Part shown: positions 25,931 to 34,883 of the stretch, piece by piece
Position numbering within the stretch: the first letter of the stretch is position 1
How the letters are laid out: the number at the start of each line of letters is the position of its first letter
Assembly (NCBI RefSeq): GCF_035593305.1
Contig: NZ_CP141615.1
Span: 1,550,001 to 1,614,000, forward strand
Source: Limnochorda sp. L945t
Lineage (GTDB): Bacteria > Bacillota > Limnochordia > Limnochordales > Geochordaceae
DNA length: 64,000 nucleotides
Direction of reading: 5' to 3'
Made by a program: the position numbers and the translations under genes
Notes under the pieces: generated by a model
Database searches by the model: none
Seen by the model: only the letters and a program-made list of their open reading frames with translations
Told to the model about the DNA's origin: nothing

Positions 25931-28246
25931 GGCCTGCGTCCCCCTCTTCCTCCAGCGAGACGTAGCGGTCTTCCACCAGCCCCCGCCACTCGGCGTACCG
26001 GAAGGTCGGTTCGGGCAGCAACCCGAGCAGTTTCGGCCCGCGCAGCACGTACAGGACGGGGTGGCTCAGGGCGTCGGCCACGACGTACACGTAGTGGGCC
26101 TCGTCGGACAGCGCCTGATACTGGGTTCGGGTCAGGTCGATGGGCGGGTCAGGCCGGGAGCGCCCCTTGAGCTCGATGCGCCGCCCGCCCGACTCGAAGT
26201 CGTACCCCCGCTCCTGCGAACGGGGCACCCGCTCCGGCTGCCGCCCCCGGCTACGCTCGTAGCGCACCAGCACCGCCTCCGCGACCCGTTCGGCGAACGC
26301 CTCCCGCAGCCGCTCATCCTCCAGCCGCCGGTTCACCCCCAGGGCCTGGAAGAACCGCCGCCACTCGGACACCTCCCCGCCGCCCCCCGCCGCCAGGTAC
26401 GCCTCCGACAGCAGCGGCATCGCCTCCGGCTCCACCCGCAGCAGCCCCCGGGCCGCCAGCGCCTCCAGCCGGTGTTCCGGCGCATACGCCTCGCCGAAGA
26501 ACACCTCCCGCGGCGATCGCCAGCGGCCGTCCCGGCACCTCACCGTCAGGAACCCCAGCCGCCCCCCATCCAGCACGCCCTCGCGCCACAGCCGGAACAA
26601 CCGCCCCGTCCACTCCACTCGCTCCGACTCCGGCATGGTCGCCCACGCCTGGGCCACCTGGTCCAGGGAGTCCCCGAGCTGCCACTCCCGCACCTGCTGC
26701 GCCGTCAGCACCCGGCACCCCAGAAACTCCAGAAATCCGGCGCACTCCGGGTCGGCCCAAAGGCCGGGGTGCACCCGCCGCCGGCCGCGCAGTGCCGGCG
26801 GCCCGTGCTCAGCCCAGTAGGCCGCCGACGCCGACACCAGCGACCCGTCCTCCGTGAGCACCAGGCGGGCCGAAAACCACGGGGCGCTCCGGATGGTACC
26901 CTCCGAGTACCGCCCCAGCTCCCGGTACAGCGCCCGGAACAACTCCACGTCCTGCTCCTTGGCCCGTGCCTCCACGAGCTGCTCCATCGCCCACGGCCAG
27001 TTGCGGCTGTTGACGAAGGGCCCTTCCATGACGGGTACGGGCGGCAGCAGCGTGAGCCGGTGAAGCGCCCGCTTGCCGGGAAATGCCGCCTCGAGCCTCT
27101 CCACCCCCAGCACCTGCAGCCACCCCGCATCCCAGTTGGGGATGCGCATGGCCTGCGCCGCCGTTACCAAGGAACCATCGGCTGAAACCAGCAGCGGCCG
27201 CTCCTCCACGTACCGCCTGAGGGGCCTGAGAAGTTCGTCGTTGATCACGTGCGGCCCGCCCGCCCCCGGGTACAGCATCGCCGCCGCAGCGTACCGCCAC
27301 CGCTGGTGCTCCAGCAGCGCCGGCGCCACCCGCTCGGCAATGAAGCGGAAAAGCTCGCCCGCCATCCAGCGGTTCCACCGCGCATCGCGCCGCAGGCTCT
27401 CCCGACCGGGGCCGGTCAGGAAGTCCCCGTGCACCAGGAACGAAAGCCCGCTGGGCACCTCCTTGAGCGGAAGAAACGAAAAGACCCCCGTGTGAGCCGT
27501 TCCGTGCACGGGCCGGAGCTGGCCCGTCTCGTCCAGCGCGAACGCCACCGCAATCTCCCGGGCGCTGACCTCGTGACGCTCCCACTGCCGGGTCTCCGGA
27601 TCGGAGCGCACCGCCTCCGGCACCCGCACCGTGGCACGAAAGACCACCCACCGTTCCCGGCTCGCATCCCCGTCGCGCTCCTCCTGGATCTCATATTGCT
27701 CGTAGAGGCCGGGCCCGGCTTCTCCAGGCTCTGCCCGCCGTCTCCGAACCACCCGCCGAGCGCCCCTCAAGCGGTCTTGCAGGACAAGTTCCTCCACGTG
27801 CCGCAAAAAGAGAAGCACCCGGCCCGACAGGCTGTCCGGTTTCATTTCTTCTGCGAGGCGCGCCGCAACGTCGGCCCGATTCCCCTCCCGGAAAGGAAGC
27901 TCGAAAAACGTGGTGTACGAGGAGAGCTCCTTCGTCCACTCCGGCGCCCGCTCCAGCCAGACGGGCGTGATTTGCCAGGGAACCTTCTCCGGCTGCGGCC
28001 AGTACTGGCGGTCGAAGGCAAACCGATAGCACCCCGACACGATGCGAGGGCTGTCGCAGAACAGGAACACCGACTTGCACCCGACGCCGAGATACCCGAT
28101 GTAGTCGGTCGCTTTCTTGCCCGACCGCCCGACCCGGCAGATGCTTTCCACGTCCGCTTCGGAAAACGGTGCGCCGTCGTTGGCGATGCGAACGGCATCG
28201 CGAGCCAGTTCCACCAGCACCGACTTCGACCCGGCGTCGTCGGCGT
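25914..28246 (-). pseudogene. Sacsin-like GHKL ATPase with DUF3883 domain, 3' portion (copy 1, interrupted)
   Basis: Reading from the IS21 junction: DDAGSKSVLVEL, DGAPFSEADVESICRVG and KKATDYIGYLGVGCKSVF form a Hsp90/sacsin-type GHKL ATPase (N-box, G1, G2). A ~500-residue middle region follows, and the end contains GGRRIELKGRSRPDPPIDLT then YQALSDEAHYVYVV, a DUF3883 module. Joining this to the 5' piece at 34884-35051 and removing one GGCGT repeat restores a clean 831-residue frame. Such proteins are found in restriction-like and phage-defence islands. Activity is unknown; the insertion removes the first ~56 residues, including most of the N-box. Confidence 0.85.
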
Positions 28247-28320
28247 TGTCAATGGCCACTTGAAAAACCGCACTTTTGGCCACGAAAATTCCGCAATCGT
28301 GGCCAGGTAGGTAGCGGGAT

Positions 28321-28814
28321 CTACGCGGGGGTCCCTCCCTCCCCTCTGCCCCCCGCCCGTAGGGCGGGGGCCGCCGGCGCCTCTTCCCGTATGTTGCTGG
28401 GTTGGGGCGGCACCAGCCGGCTGCGCATCCGATAGCTCTCGCCCTTGAGGGTGATGACGTGGGCGTGATGCAACAGCCGGTCGAGCACCGCCGCCGCGGT
28501 GGCCGGCTGTCGAACAGCGCTCCCCACTCCTGGAACTCCAGGTTGCTGGTCACGATGAGCGAGCGCCGCTCGTACGCTTTGGCCACCAGTTGAAACAGGT
28601 AGTCCGAGGCGGTGGCGTCCATCTTCAGATAGCCCAACTCGTCCAGGATGATGAGATCGTGGGCCAGGATGGCCTTCAGCTTCTGGGCCGTGCTGCCGTC
28701 GGCCAGCGTCGCATAAAGCTCCTGGACCAGGTCCTGCACCGTTAGGAAGAGCACCCGGTAGCCGCGGTTGACCGCCTCGATGCCCAGGCCGATCGCCAGG
28801 TGGCTCTTGCCGAC
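28321..28814 (-). pseudogene. istB: istB C-terminal portion, frameshifted
   Basis: Continues IstB from VGKSHLAIGLGIEAVNRGYR through the Walker B IILDELGYL to NLEFQEWGALFDS. A one-base loss in a C run near 28505 then shifts the frame; the true tail (TAAAVLDRLLHHAHVITLKG and ESYRMRSRL) continues in the next frame to the stop at 28321. Because of the slip, the shifted frame runs through the IS end straight into the sacsin-like gene, producing a misleading 1029-codon fusion frame (25914-29003). Confidence 0.88.
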
Positions 28815-28855
28815 CACCGGCAAGACAGCGTTATACTGCTCACTCCACCAAGACG

Positions 28856-29121
28856 GTGGTGATCCACTACCCGTGGCATCCGCTGCACGGACGGACTCTG
28901 GAAGTCGTGCAGGAGCGGGGCCGAGGGGAGAGGCGTCACGTCGGCGTGCGCCTTCCCGACGGGACCACCTGCTTGCTTCCCGAGTGGATGACCGACCCGG
29001 CACGATGTGCGGCTTTCCGTCGAGTCGACCACCCGGTCTGTTCGCTGGAGGCGCTCCAGCGGCTGCACACGTTGTTGACGTCGCTTCGGTGGTGGCAGGA
29101 AGTCTGTGTTGCCGCGTCGGA
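28856..29121 (+). pseudogene. DUF5372-like accessory protein, interrupted by IS256
   Basis: From GTG 28856 (or the next GTG) the frame reads VIHYPWHPLHGRTLEVV, then HVGVRLPDGTTCLLPEWMTD. This is the DUF5372 pattern found beside many large serine recombinases (beta-rich ~90 residues). The frame is cut by the IS256 copy after codon ~88; its last codons would continue at 30594. The function is unknown, perhaps binding element ends or regulating excision. Confidence 0.7.
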
Positions 29122-30584
29122 GACGTTGTCCCAGGTTATGTGGAATTTGAATAGCGCCTCCGGGATCCTTTTTTCAACCGGTAGCGAGTACAGGCTCGCT
29201 CATGGCCACTTCGGCTCCGATGGCTCGGCGCAGAGCGGCCTGAAGCATGGGGATCAGGCGGTAGCCGCGAATCCGCCGAAAGCGGGATTCAGCCGCCAGA
29301 AGCCCTATCCCCACCCACCGCTCGGCGTGCTGACCAGAACGCCAGCGCTTCACCCGCCCCGCCTTGGCGCGCACCACCGACAGCGCCGACTCCACCGTGT
29401 TGGTGGAGGCCAGCGACAGCCGCAGCAGGCCCGGGATGCCCAGCCGGTGCAGCGTCAGGGTTTCGTCCAACCCCTCCCGCAGGCTGTCCGCTGCCCCCGG
29501 GTGCTCCACCTCGAGCCGGTCGGCCAGGCGCTCCAGGGCCTCCCTGGCGACGCTGTAGTCCGGCTCCCCGTAGGCCTGGTCCAGCTTGCGGGCCACCCAG
29601 GCCTTCGCCGACTCCGGCAGGTGGTCCAGCACGTTCGCCTTCTTATGGACCTGACACCGCTGGACGAGGGCCTGCTTTCCGAAGACGGCTCGGACGGCGG
29701 CCCGCAAGGCCTTGGCCCCGTCCATCACCACCAACAGCCCCTGATCGGAGGACAGACCCCGCTCAACCAGGTCTTGCAGCAGTCCCTTGACCACCGCTTC
29801 GTTTTCCGTCGCCCCTTCCCGCAAGCCCAACAGCCGCTTGCGCCCGTCGGCATCGATGCCCAAGGCCACCACCACCGAGGAGTCGCCCACCCGCACCCCA
29901 TCGACGACCAAGGCGACGATGGACCCCTGATCGAGCCGCTGGGTCAGGCGCTCCTCCAGCAGCCGACCCATGGTCTGGGTGAAGCGGGCACTGATCCGGC
30001 TTCGGGAGACCCCCTTACCCGGGAGCGCGTCGGTCCCGTCCAGCGTCTCCCGATAGCCCCGGGTCGACACCCCGTGGAGCAGCCGGGCCACCACCGCTTC
30101 GGTCAGGCTGTCCTCCTGCTGGGCCCACAGGTAGGTGTCGAGCACCACCTCCTGGCGGTCTTTGGAGCGGGCCCGAGGACGCTGGACGCTCACCTTGCGG
30201 CCCAGCACCACCACCCAGCCCTTTGCCTGGCCATGGCGGTAGGCGGGACGCTCCCGGCGATGCCGCCCCTTGGGTCCGACCCGCTCGGCCAGCTCGGCTT
30301 CCATCATCTCCCCGAGGGCCGCAACAGCCAGCTGCAGCACCAGCGCCGTCAGGCCCCCCTTCACCTGCTCCCCCAGCCGGCGCAGGGGAAGCTGGATGCT
30401 TTCGGGCAAAAACGGTACCTTTCGAGCCTTCCGGCGGTCGACCTTCTGAACCTTCCCATTCGGGCTGACCACGTGATATGCTGGCATCGGCGGCTCCTCC
30501 CATCCGCTGGGTTTTGCCAGCCCCTCTTCTACCACAGGGGCCCCGGAGCCGCCACTTCATTTTCCACAAACCTCGGGACAATCT
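29122..30584 (-). mobile_element. IS256-family insertion sequence
   Basis: 1463 bases, flanked by the 9-bp direct repeat CGCGTCGGA (29113-29121 and 30585-30593). The terminal inverted repeats run TTGTCCCAGGTTATGTGGAA at the left against TTGTCCCGAGGTTTGTGGAA (reverse complement) at the right. It contains one intact transposase gene. The clean repeats and intact gene make it the youngest insertion of the nest and possibly still mobile. Confidence 0.92.
29174..30487 (-). CDS. IS256-family (Mutator-type) transposase
   Basis: 437 residues from ATG 30487, which has a GGAGGA ribosome site just upstream; the frame is open to 30535. DDE residues: Asp in ALVVDGVRVGDSS (~190), Asp in LLVVMDGAKALRAA (~255), the CxxH box QRCQVHKKANVLDHLPE, and Glu in ASTNTVESALSVVRAKAGR (~368). 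The C-terminal RRIRGYR region binds DNA in this family. It cuts and pastes its own element. No truncation seen. Confidence 0.95.
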   Translation of the reverse strand: MPAYHVVSPNGKVQKVDRRKARKVPFLPESIQLPLRRLGEQVKGGLTALVLQLAVAALGEMMEAELAERVGPKGRHRRERPAYRHGQAKGWVVVLGRKVSVQRPRARSKDRQEVVLDTYLWAQQEDSLTEAVVARLLHGVSTRGYRETLDGTDALPGKGVSRSRISARFTQTMGRLLEERLTQRLDQGSIVALVVDGVRVGDSSVVVALGIDADGRKRLLGLREGATENEAVVKGLLQDLVERGLSSDQGLLVVMDGAKALRAAVRAVFGKQALVQRCQVHKKANVLDHLPESAKAWVARKLDQAYGEPDYSVAREALERLADRLEVEHPGAADSLREGLDETLTLHRLGIPGLLRLSLASTNTVESALSVVRAKAGRVKRWRSGQHAERWVGIGLLAAESRFRRIRGYRLIPMLQAALRRAIGAEVAMSEPVLATG

Positions 30585-30622
30585 CGCGTCGGAAGGTGGC
30601 GCCCGGCAAGGAGGATCGACAG

Positions 30623-30811
30623 ATGTCGGGCCCCGCTCGGCAACAGCCTCTCCCGTTCGAGGACCATCGGGTATGGGATCAACTTCCTCCTCCGGTGCGG
30701 GAACGCGTGGTCGAACTGGTCGCAGAGCTTCTGGTGGCCTTCCCGCTTTGCCCGGCTCCGGGCCTCGAGGAGGTGAGCTCCCATGACGGCCCCGTCCAAG
30801 CTGACCCCTGA
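30623..30811 (+). CDS. Small conserved-context protein upstream of the serine recombinase
   Basis: 62 residues, with AAGGAGG eight bases before the ATG. Sequence pattern MSGPARQQPLPFEDHRVWDQ, then LPPPVRERVVELVAELLVAF. It overlaps the recombinase start by 29 bases, so the two are coupled. Short proteins of this type precede many recombinases of the class; the LPP-RE-VVELVAELL helix may be a recombination directionality factor or helper. Not otherwise recognised. Confidence 0.65.
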   Translation: MSGPARQQPLPFEDHRVWDQLPPPVRERVVELVAELLVAFPLCPAPGLEEVSSHDGPVQADP

Positions 30812-32879
30812 GCACCTCGCCCGGCGCGCGGTGGTCTACGTCCGCCAGTCCACCCTGGAGCAGGTACGCTTCCACCGCGAAAGCCAACGCCGCCAGTACG
30901 AGCTGGCCGAGCGGGCTCGGGCTATGGGGTTTAGGGACGTGGAGGTGATCGACGAGGACCTCGGCCGCTCCGGTACCACCGCAGCAGGGCGTCCCGGTTT
31001 CCAAAGGTTGGTGGCCGCGGTCTGTTTGCGGGAGGTGGGTGCGGTCTTCAGCCTGGAAGCGTCACGGCTGGCCCGTAACAACCGGGACTGGTACCACCTC
31101 GTGGATCTGTGCGGGCTCACCGGAACCCTCCTGGTCGACCTGGACGGGGTCTATGACCCCCGGCTTCTCAACGACCGCCTGCTGCTCGGGTTGAAGGGCA
31201 CCATGAGCGAGTTTGAGCTCGCCCTCTTTCGGCAGCGGGCGTTGGCGGCCTTGCAGGCCATGGCCGAGCGGGGGGAGCTTCTCACCACGGTCCCCGTTGG
31301 CTACGTGCGGACGGCAGACAATCGGTGCGAAAAGGACCCGGACCGGCGGGTCCAGCACGCCATCGCGCTGGTCTTTACGAAGTTCCAGGAGTACGGGAGC
31401 ATCCGCCAGGTCTTGTTGTGGTTCCGGCAGGAGGGGCTGCCGCTCCCAAGGAAACGCTTCGGCCCGGAGGGATGGATCACCGAGTGGGTGTTGCCGATCT
31501 ATCACACGCTGCACCACATCCTGACCAACCCCACGTACGCAGGGGCGTATGCGTTCGGCCGCACGGCGACCCACACTCAAGTAGTCCAAGGGGACGCCGT
31601 GAGACAGCGCAGCCGGCGGTTACGGGCTGAAGAGTGGGCGGTGCTCATTCGGGACCATCATGAGGGGTACATCTCCTGGGAGGCGTTTGAGCGGAACCAG
31701 GCCATGATCGAACAAAACGCCGCCCGTTATGGAGCCCGCGTCCGAGGCCCCGCCCGGGAGGGGTCGAGCCTCCTGGCGGGGTTGTTGCGTTGCGGGCGCT
31801 GCGGGCGCAAGCTGCAGGTCACCTACTCCGGTACGCGTGGCAACGTGCCGCGCTACCACTGCCGGGGTGCTGCTATCAACCATGGTACGGATTGGTGCAT
31901 CTCGTTCGGCGGCCTCGCGGTCGATCGGGGCATGGAGCAGGCGATCCTTCGGGTCCTCGAGCCGGCTGCTCTGGAGGCGGCCGTACGGGCAGAGGCTCAC
32001 CAGGAAGCAGCCCGGAAGGCCCGCCGCCAGGCGCTGGAGCTGGCGTTGCAGCAGGCTGAGTACGAGGCGCAGCGGGTGCAGCGGCAGTACGACGCCGTGG
32101 AGCCGGAAAACCGCCTCGTCGCTGCCGAGCTGGAGCGGCGATGGAACGAGGCACTGGCCAGGGTCGATGCGTTACGCCGCCAAGTCGAGGTGGCCCGATA
32201 CGAGGAAGGGAAGACTGCGGACAACGGGATCGCCGAGAAGCTGGCTTCGCTGGCTCAGGACCTCCCGCGGGTATGGGCCGATCCTCGCTGCGATGCGCGG
32301 TTGAAGAAGCGGATTGTCCGGACCCTCGTCGAGGAAATCGTGGCCGACGTGGACGCGCAGCGCAGTGTGGTCCGCCTCGTCGTTCACTGGGCCGGAGGGG
32401 CCCACAGTGAACTGGAGGTGCGCAAACCCCGAACCGGGCAGCATCGGTACCGAACCGATCAGCATGTCGTCGAACTGGTACGGCAACTGGCGTGGGTGAT
32501 ACCCGACCGGCAGATCGCGCGCGTCCTCAACCTCCTCGGCCACCGAACAGGGCACGGCAATACCTGGACCCAGGCCCGGGTGACGTCCTTGCGGGACAGC
32601 CATGGCATCCCGTGCTTCGATCCCAAGCACCGCGAGGGATGGGTAACGCTGACGCAGGCGGCCCAGGCGCTGGGCGTCAGCCCCATGTCCGTGCGCCGCT
32701 TGCTGGCCAGCGGCGCCTTGAAAGGCCAGCAGGTGGTGTCGTACGCACCCTGGCTGATCCGACGGGACGAGTTGCAACGCGCCGAGGTGAAGGAGGCGAT
32801 CCAGGCCATCCGAAAGCGGAGGCGAGCTCCGCTACCTGAGCATCCGACCCAGCAGACCCTTGATTTGACGCGGAAATAG
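30783..32879 (+). CDS. Large serine recombinase with zinc ribbon and C-terminal HTH
   Basis: 698 residues. The catalytic N-terminal domain has VYVRQSTLEQV (nucleophile Ser ~23) and SLEASRLARNNRDW; a recombinase domain (NPTYAGAYAFGRT) and zinc ribbon LLRCGRCGRKLQV...YHC follow. A coiled coil spans ~400-470. The unusual C-terminal ~100 residues include a MerR-like helix-turn-helix (TLTQAAQALGVSPMSVRRLL). It integrates and excises its element by double-strand exchange, without host ligase or replication. It probably recognises the P-loop codons of istB as attachment site (inference). Confidence 0.93.
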   Translation: MTAPSKLTPEHLARRAVVYVRQSTLEQVRFHRESQRRQYELAERARAMGFRDVEVIDEDLGRSGTTAAGRPGFQRLVAAVCLREVGAVFSLEASRLARNNRDWYHLVDLCGLTGTLLVDLDGVYDPRLLNDRLLLGLKGTMSEFELALFRQRALAALQAMAERGELLTTVPVGYVRTADNRCEKDPDRRVQHAIALVFTKFQEYGSIRQVLLWFRQEGLPLPRKRFGPEGWITEWVLPIYHTLHHILTNPTYAGAYAFGRTATHTQVVQGDAVRQRSRRLRAEEWAVLIRDHHEGYISWEAFERNQAMIEQNAARYGARVRGPAREGSSLLAGLLRCGRCGRKLQVTYSGTRGNVPRYHCRGAAINHGTDWCISFGGLAVDRGMEQAILRVLEPAALEAAVRAEAHQEAARKARRQALELALQQAEYEAQRVQRQYDAVEPENRLVAAELERRWNEALARVDALRRQVEVARYEEGKTADNGIAEKLASLAQDLPRVWADPRCDARLKKRIVRTLVEEIVADVDAQRSVVRLVVHWAGGAHSELEVRKPRTGQHRYRTDQHVVELVRQLAWVIPDRQIARVLNLLGHRTGHGNTWTQARVTSLRDSHGIPCFDPKHREGWVTLTQAAQALGVSPMSVRRLLASGALKGQQVVSYAPWLIRRDELQRAEVKEAIQAIRKRRRAPLPEHPTQQTLDLTRK

Positions 32880-32905
32880 CGAGGTGGGCATTATGTCGCG
32901 GGATC

Positions 32906-33250
32906 GGGGGGTCCGAGAAGGACGAGCGACTCATGCGCCTCCACGAACTGCAGCGTGGCCAGGTCCCGGATGGTCTGGGCGCTCACCGACGTCTGGAAGG
33001 AGAAGTCGAAGCTGTCCAGCGTGCGCAGCATGGGAAAGCGGGCCGCCTTCAGGCGCTTGTCCCGCTGGGTGGCCTCTCGGGCCTCGACCTCGGCGTCGAC
33101 CAGGTAGCCCAGGAAGTCGAGGTACGAGGGCTCTTCCTGCAACGCCAGCTCGCTGACCGCGTCCAGCATCTCCCGGATGCGGCGCAGCTTCAAGCGCTTG
33201 AGGCCCTGCTCGAGGCGGGCCCGGTCGGCGGGCGCGATGGTGCGAATCAT
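32906..33250 (-). pseudogene. istB: istB N-terminal portion, cut at Walker A
   Basis: ATG 33250 overlaps the istA stop as ATGA. 115 codons encode the N-terminal helical domain (LKRLKLRRIREMLDAVSELA) up to LVLLGPP, where the recombinase element begins. Translation would run a few codons into the element and stop. IstB is the AAA+ helper of IS21 transposition; without its ATP site this part is inactive. Confidence 0.9.
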
Positions 33251-34791
33251 CGGGCCACCTCCTGGTAATAGGTCAAGTCCCGGCGCTCCACCTCGACCCG
33301 ATAAGGCAGGACGACGTGGCCCTGGGCCGCTGGCTTGGCCGGCTGCGGCAGGCTCGCGGGCGTCTTCTGCAGCCGCTCGACCAGGCGCTTGAGGATGCCG
33401 TAGCCGTACGCCTCGAAGTGAATGGCCCGCTGCATGGCCTGCTCCAGCACGTCGGAGGGGCAGCTTTCGGCCAGCGTCACGATGCGCTCCATCTGCTCCC
33501 GCAAATGCCCGCTCCAGGAGCGGCTGAGACCCTCCAGGTACGTGCGGGCACTGGGGGCCAAGGCCTCAAAGCGGGCCTGAAGGGGATGGGCCGGTTGACG
33601 ACGGGTTTGGTGCTGCGGGTCATGGTCGTCCCGAATCATGACGCGACCCCGTCCGGGGACGAGATCGATCCGGTCGACCACCTGGCCGTCCTCCAGGATC
33701 TCGATGTGGTCCTCGAATCGCCGGTAGCTCACGGGCCGGCGGGCAAAGCGGGCCGGCACCGAGTACCGGTTTCCCTCGATGGAGATGAGGTTGGTGCGGG
33801 TGGCTTTCCGCTGCTCCAGGATGCCCTGCGGGGCGCTCACCTCCAGCGGCTTGAGGTGGGGCGCCTCCTGCGCCAGCCGATCCCACGGCACCGCTCCGGT
33901 CGTGGCGTGTACGCGGGCGTTGGCCACCTCGTCCATCCAGGCCCGGACCTGGCGGTTGAGGTCGGCCAGATCCGTGAACTCCCGGCCGTAGAAAAAGCCC
34001 CGGCGCACGTACTTGACCATGGACTCGACTTTGCCCTTCGACTCGGGGTCGTGGCCCCAGCAGGCCCTCGGCGCAAAGCCGTACAGGGCCGCCAGCTGCA
34101 AGAGTTCCCGCTGGTAGCGGACGACCCCGCCGACCCGTTCCGCCACCACGGTCTTCGCGTTATCGAAGAGCAGGGTGCGAGGCACCCCGCCGATGTACTG
34201 GAAGGCCCGGTGCAAACACCCCGCCAGCGTGGCCATGGACAGCGACGTGATGAACTCCACGTCGATCACCCGCGACCACGCCAGCGTCAGGATGAAGGCG
34301 TACAGCCGCACCCGAGCCCCCTCGACCACGAGGGTTCCGAAGTGGCCCCAGTCCACCTGGGCCTGCTCGCCGGGCAGCGTCTCGATGGGCTTGTACTCCC
34401 GGACTGGGTGCGGCCGGATCGCAGCCACGAACCGGCGCACCGTACGGCGGGACCCCGTATAGCCCTGCTGGCGGATCTCTTGGTAGAGCCGTTCCGCCGT
34501 CAGCTCGGGCCAACGGGCCAGCCGGGCCGTGATATACTCGGCGTAGCGGTCGATCTTGCGGGCCCGCTGGCGGTAGCGGGGAGGCTCCGCGGGGAGCGCG
34601 GGACCTTGCCAGTACTTGGCCACGCTGTCCCGGTGGATGCCGAGGCGTTCGGCCACCTGAACCTTCTTGAACCCTTCGTCACGCAAGTGCCGCAACGGGA
34701 TCACCAACTCCTGTCCAACCAGGTTTGCTCGCTCCTTCGCCGGATCCGTCTGGGTGGTGCCCCAGCGGAGCCGATACGGGGGAGCGGGCAT
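33247..34791 (-). CDS. istA: IstA, IS21-family DDE transposase
   Basis: 514 residues from ATG 34791, with an AGGTAGGGG ribosome site; the frame is open to 34854. N-terminal HTH (KKVQVAERLGIHRDSVAKYW), then the RNase H-fold core with Asp in AQVDWGHFG (~147), Asp in LLFDNAKTV (~210) and Glu in SKGKVESMVKYV (~255), and the beta-barrel with NRYSVPARFARRPV. All three catalytic acids are present. It would need a working IstB, supplied from elsewhere, to transpose. Confidence 0.94.
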   Translation of the reverse strand: MPAPPYRLRWGTTQTDPAKERANLVGQELVIPLRHLRDEGFKKVQVAERLGIHRDSVAKYWQGPALPAEPPRYRQRARKIDRYAEYITARLARWPELTAERLYQEIRQQGYTGSRRTVRRFVAAIRPHPVREYKPIETLPGEQAQVDWGHFGTLVVEGARVRLYAFILTLAWSRVIDVEFITSLSMATLAGCLHRAFQYIGGVPRTLLFDNAKTVVAERVGGVVRYQRELLQLAALYGFAPRACWGHDPESKGKVESMVKYVRRGFFYGREFTDLADLNRQVRAWMDEVANARVHATTGAVPWDRLAQEAPHLKPLEVSAPQGILEQRKATRTNLISIEGNRYSVPARFARRPVSYRRFEDHIEILEDGQVVDRIDLVPGRGRVMIRDDHDPQHQTRRQPAHPLQARFEALAPSARTYLEGLSRSWSGHLREQMERIVTLAESCPSDVLEQAMQRAIHFEAYGYGILKRLVERLQKTPASLPQPAKPAAQGHVVLPYRVEVERRDLTYYQEVAR

Positions 34792-34883
34792 TTCCCCTAC
34801 CTGGCCGGATGTGCGGCTTTTTTGTGGCCATTCATGCCGGTTTTTCGTGGCCACTTATGCCGATTTTAACGTGGCCACGGACA

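Larger units (their letters stand above)
28815..32905 (+). mobile_element. Serine-recombinase mobile element inserted in istB Walker A
   Basis: The element separates istB codons for LVLLGPP (ending at 32906) from VGKSH (starting at 28814), the two halves of the P-loop GPPGxGKS. It encodes a DUF5372 protein, a 63-residue protein and a large serine recombinase, all on the plus strand. Exact ends cannot be fixed because the two junction bases do not show an identical core. An IS256 copy lies inside it. Confidence 0.8.
28247..34883 (-). mobile_element. IS21-family element (istA, istB) carrying nested insertions
   Basis: Ends begin TGTCAATGGCCACTTG (left, plus strand) and TGTCCGTGGCCACG (right, minus strand). 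Each is followed by further GTGGCCAC copies and a CCGCA box, the multiple terminal sites typical of IS21. The flanks carry a 5-bp target repeat GGCGT (28242-28246 and 34884-34888). Without its passengers the IS would be about 2.5 kb. istA looks intact, but istB is split by a recombinase element and also frameshifted, so this copy is probably unable to move by itself. Confidence 0.93.

Noticed and set aside
28856-30811. A 651-codon plus-strand frame covering DUF5372 start, the whole IS256 and the 63-residue protein
   Set aside because: The middle is antisense to the IS256 transposase. The direct repeat CGCGTCGGA shows that the IS interrupts a shorter gene; the end is a separate small gene with its own ribosome site.
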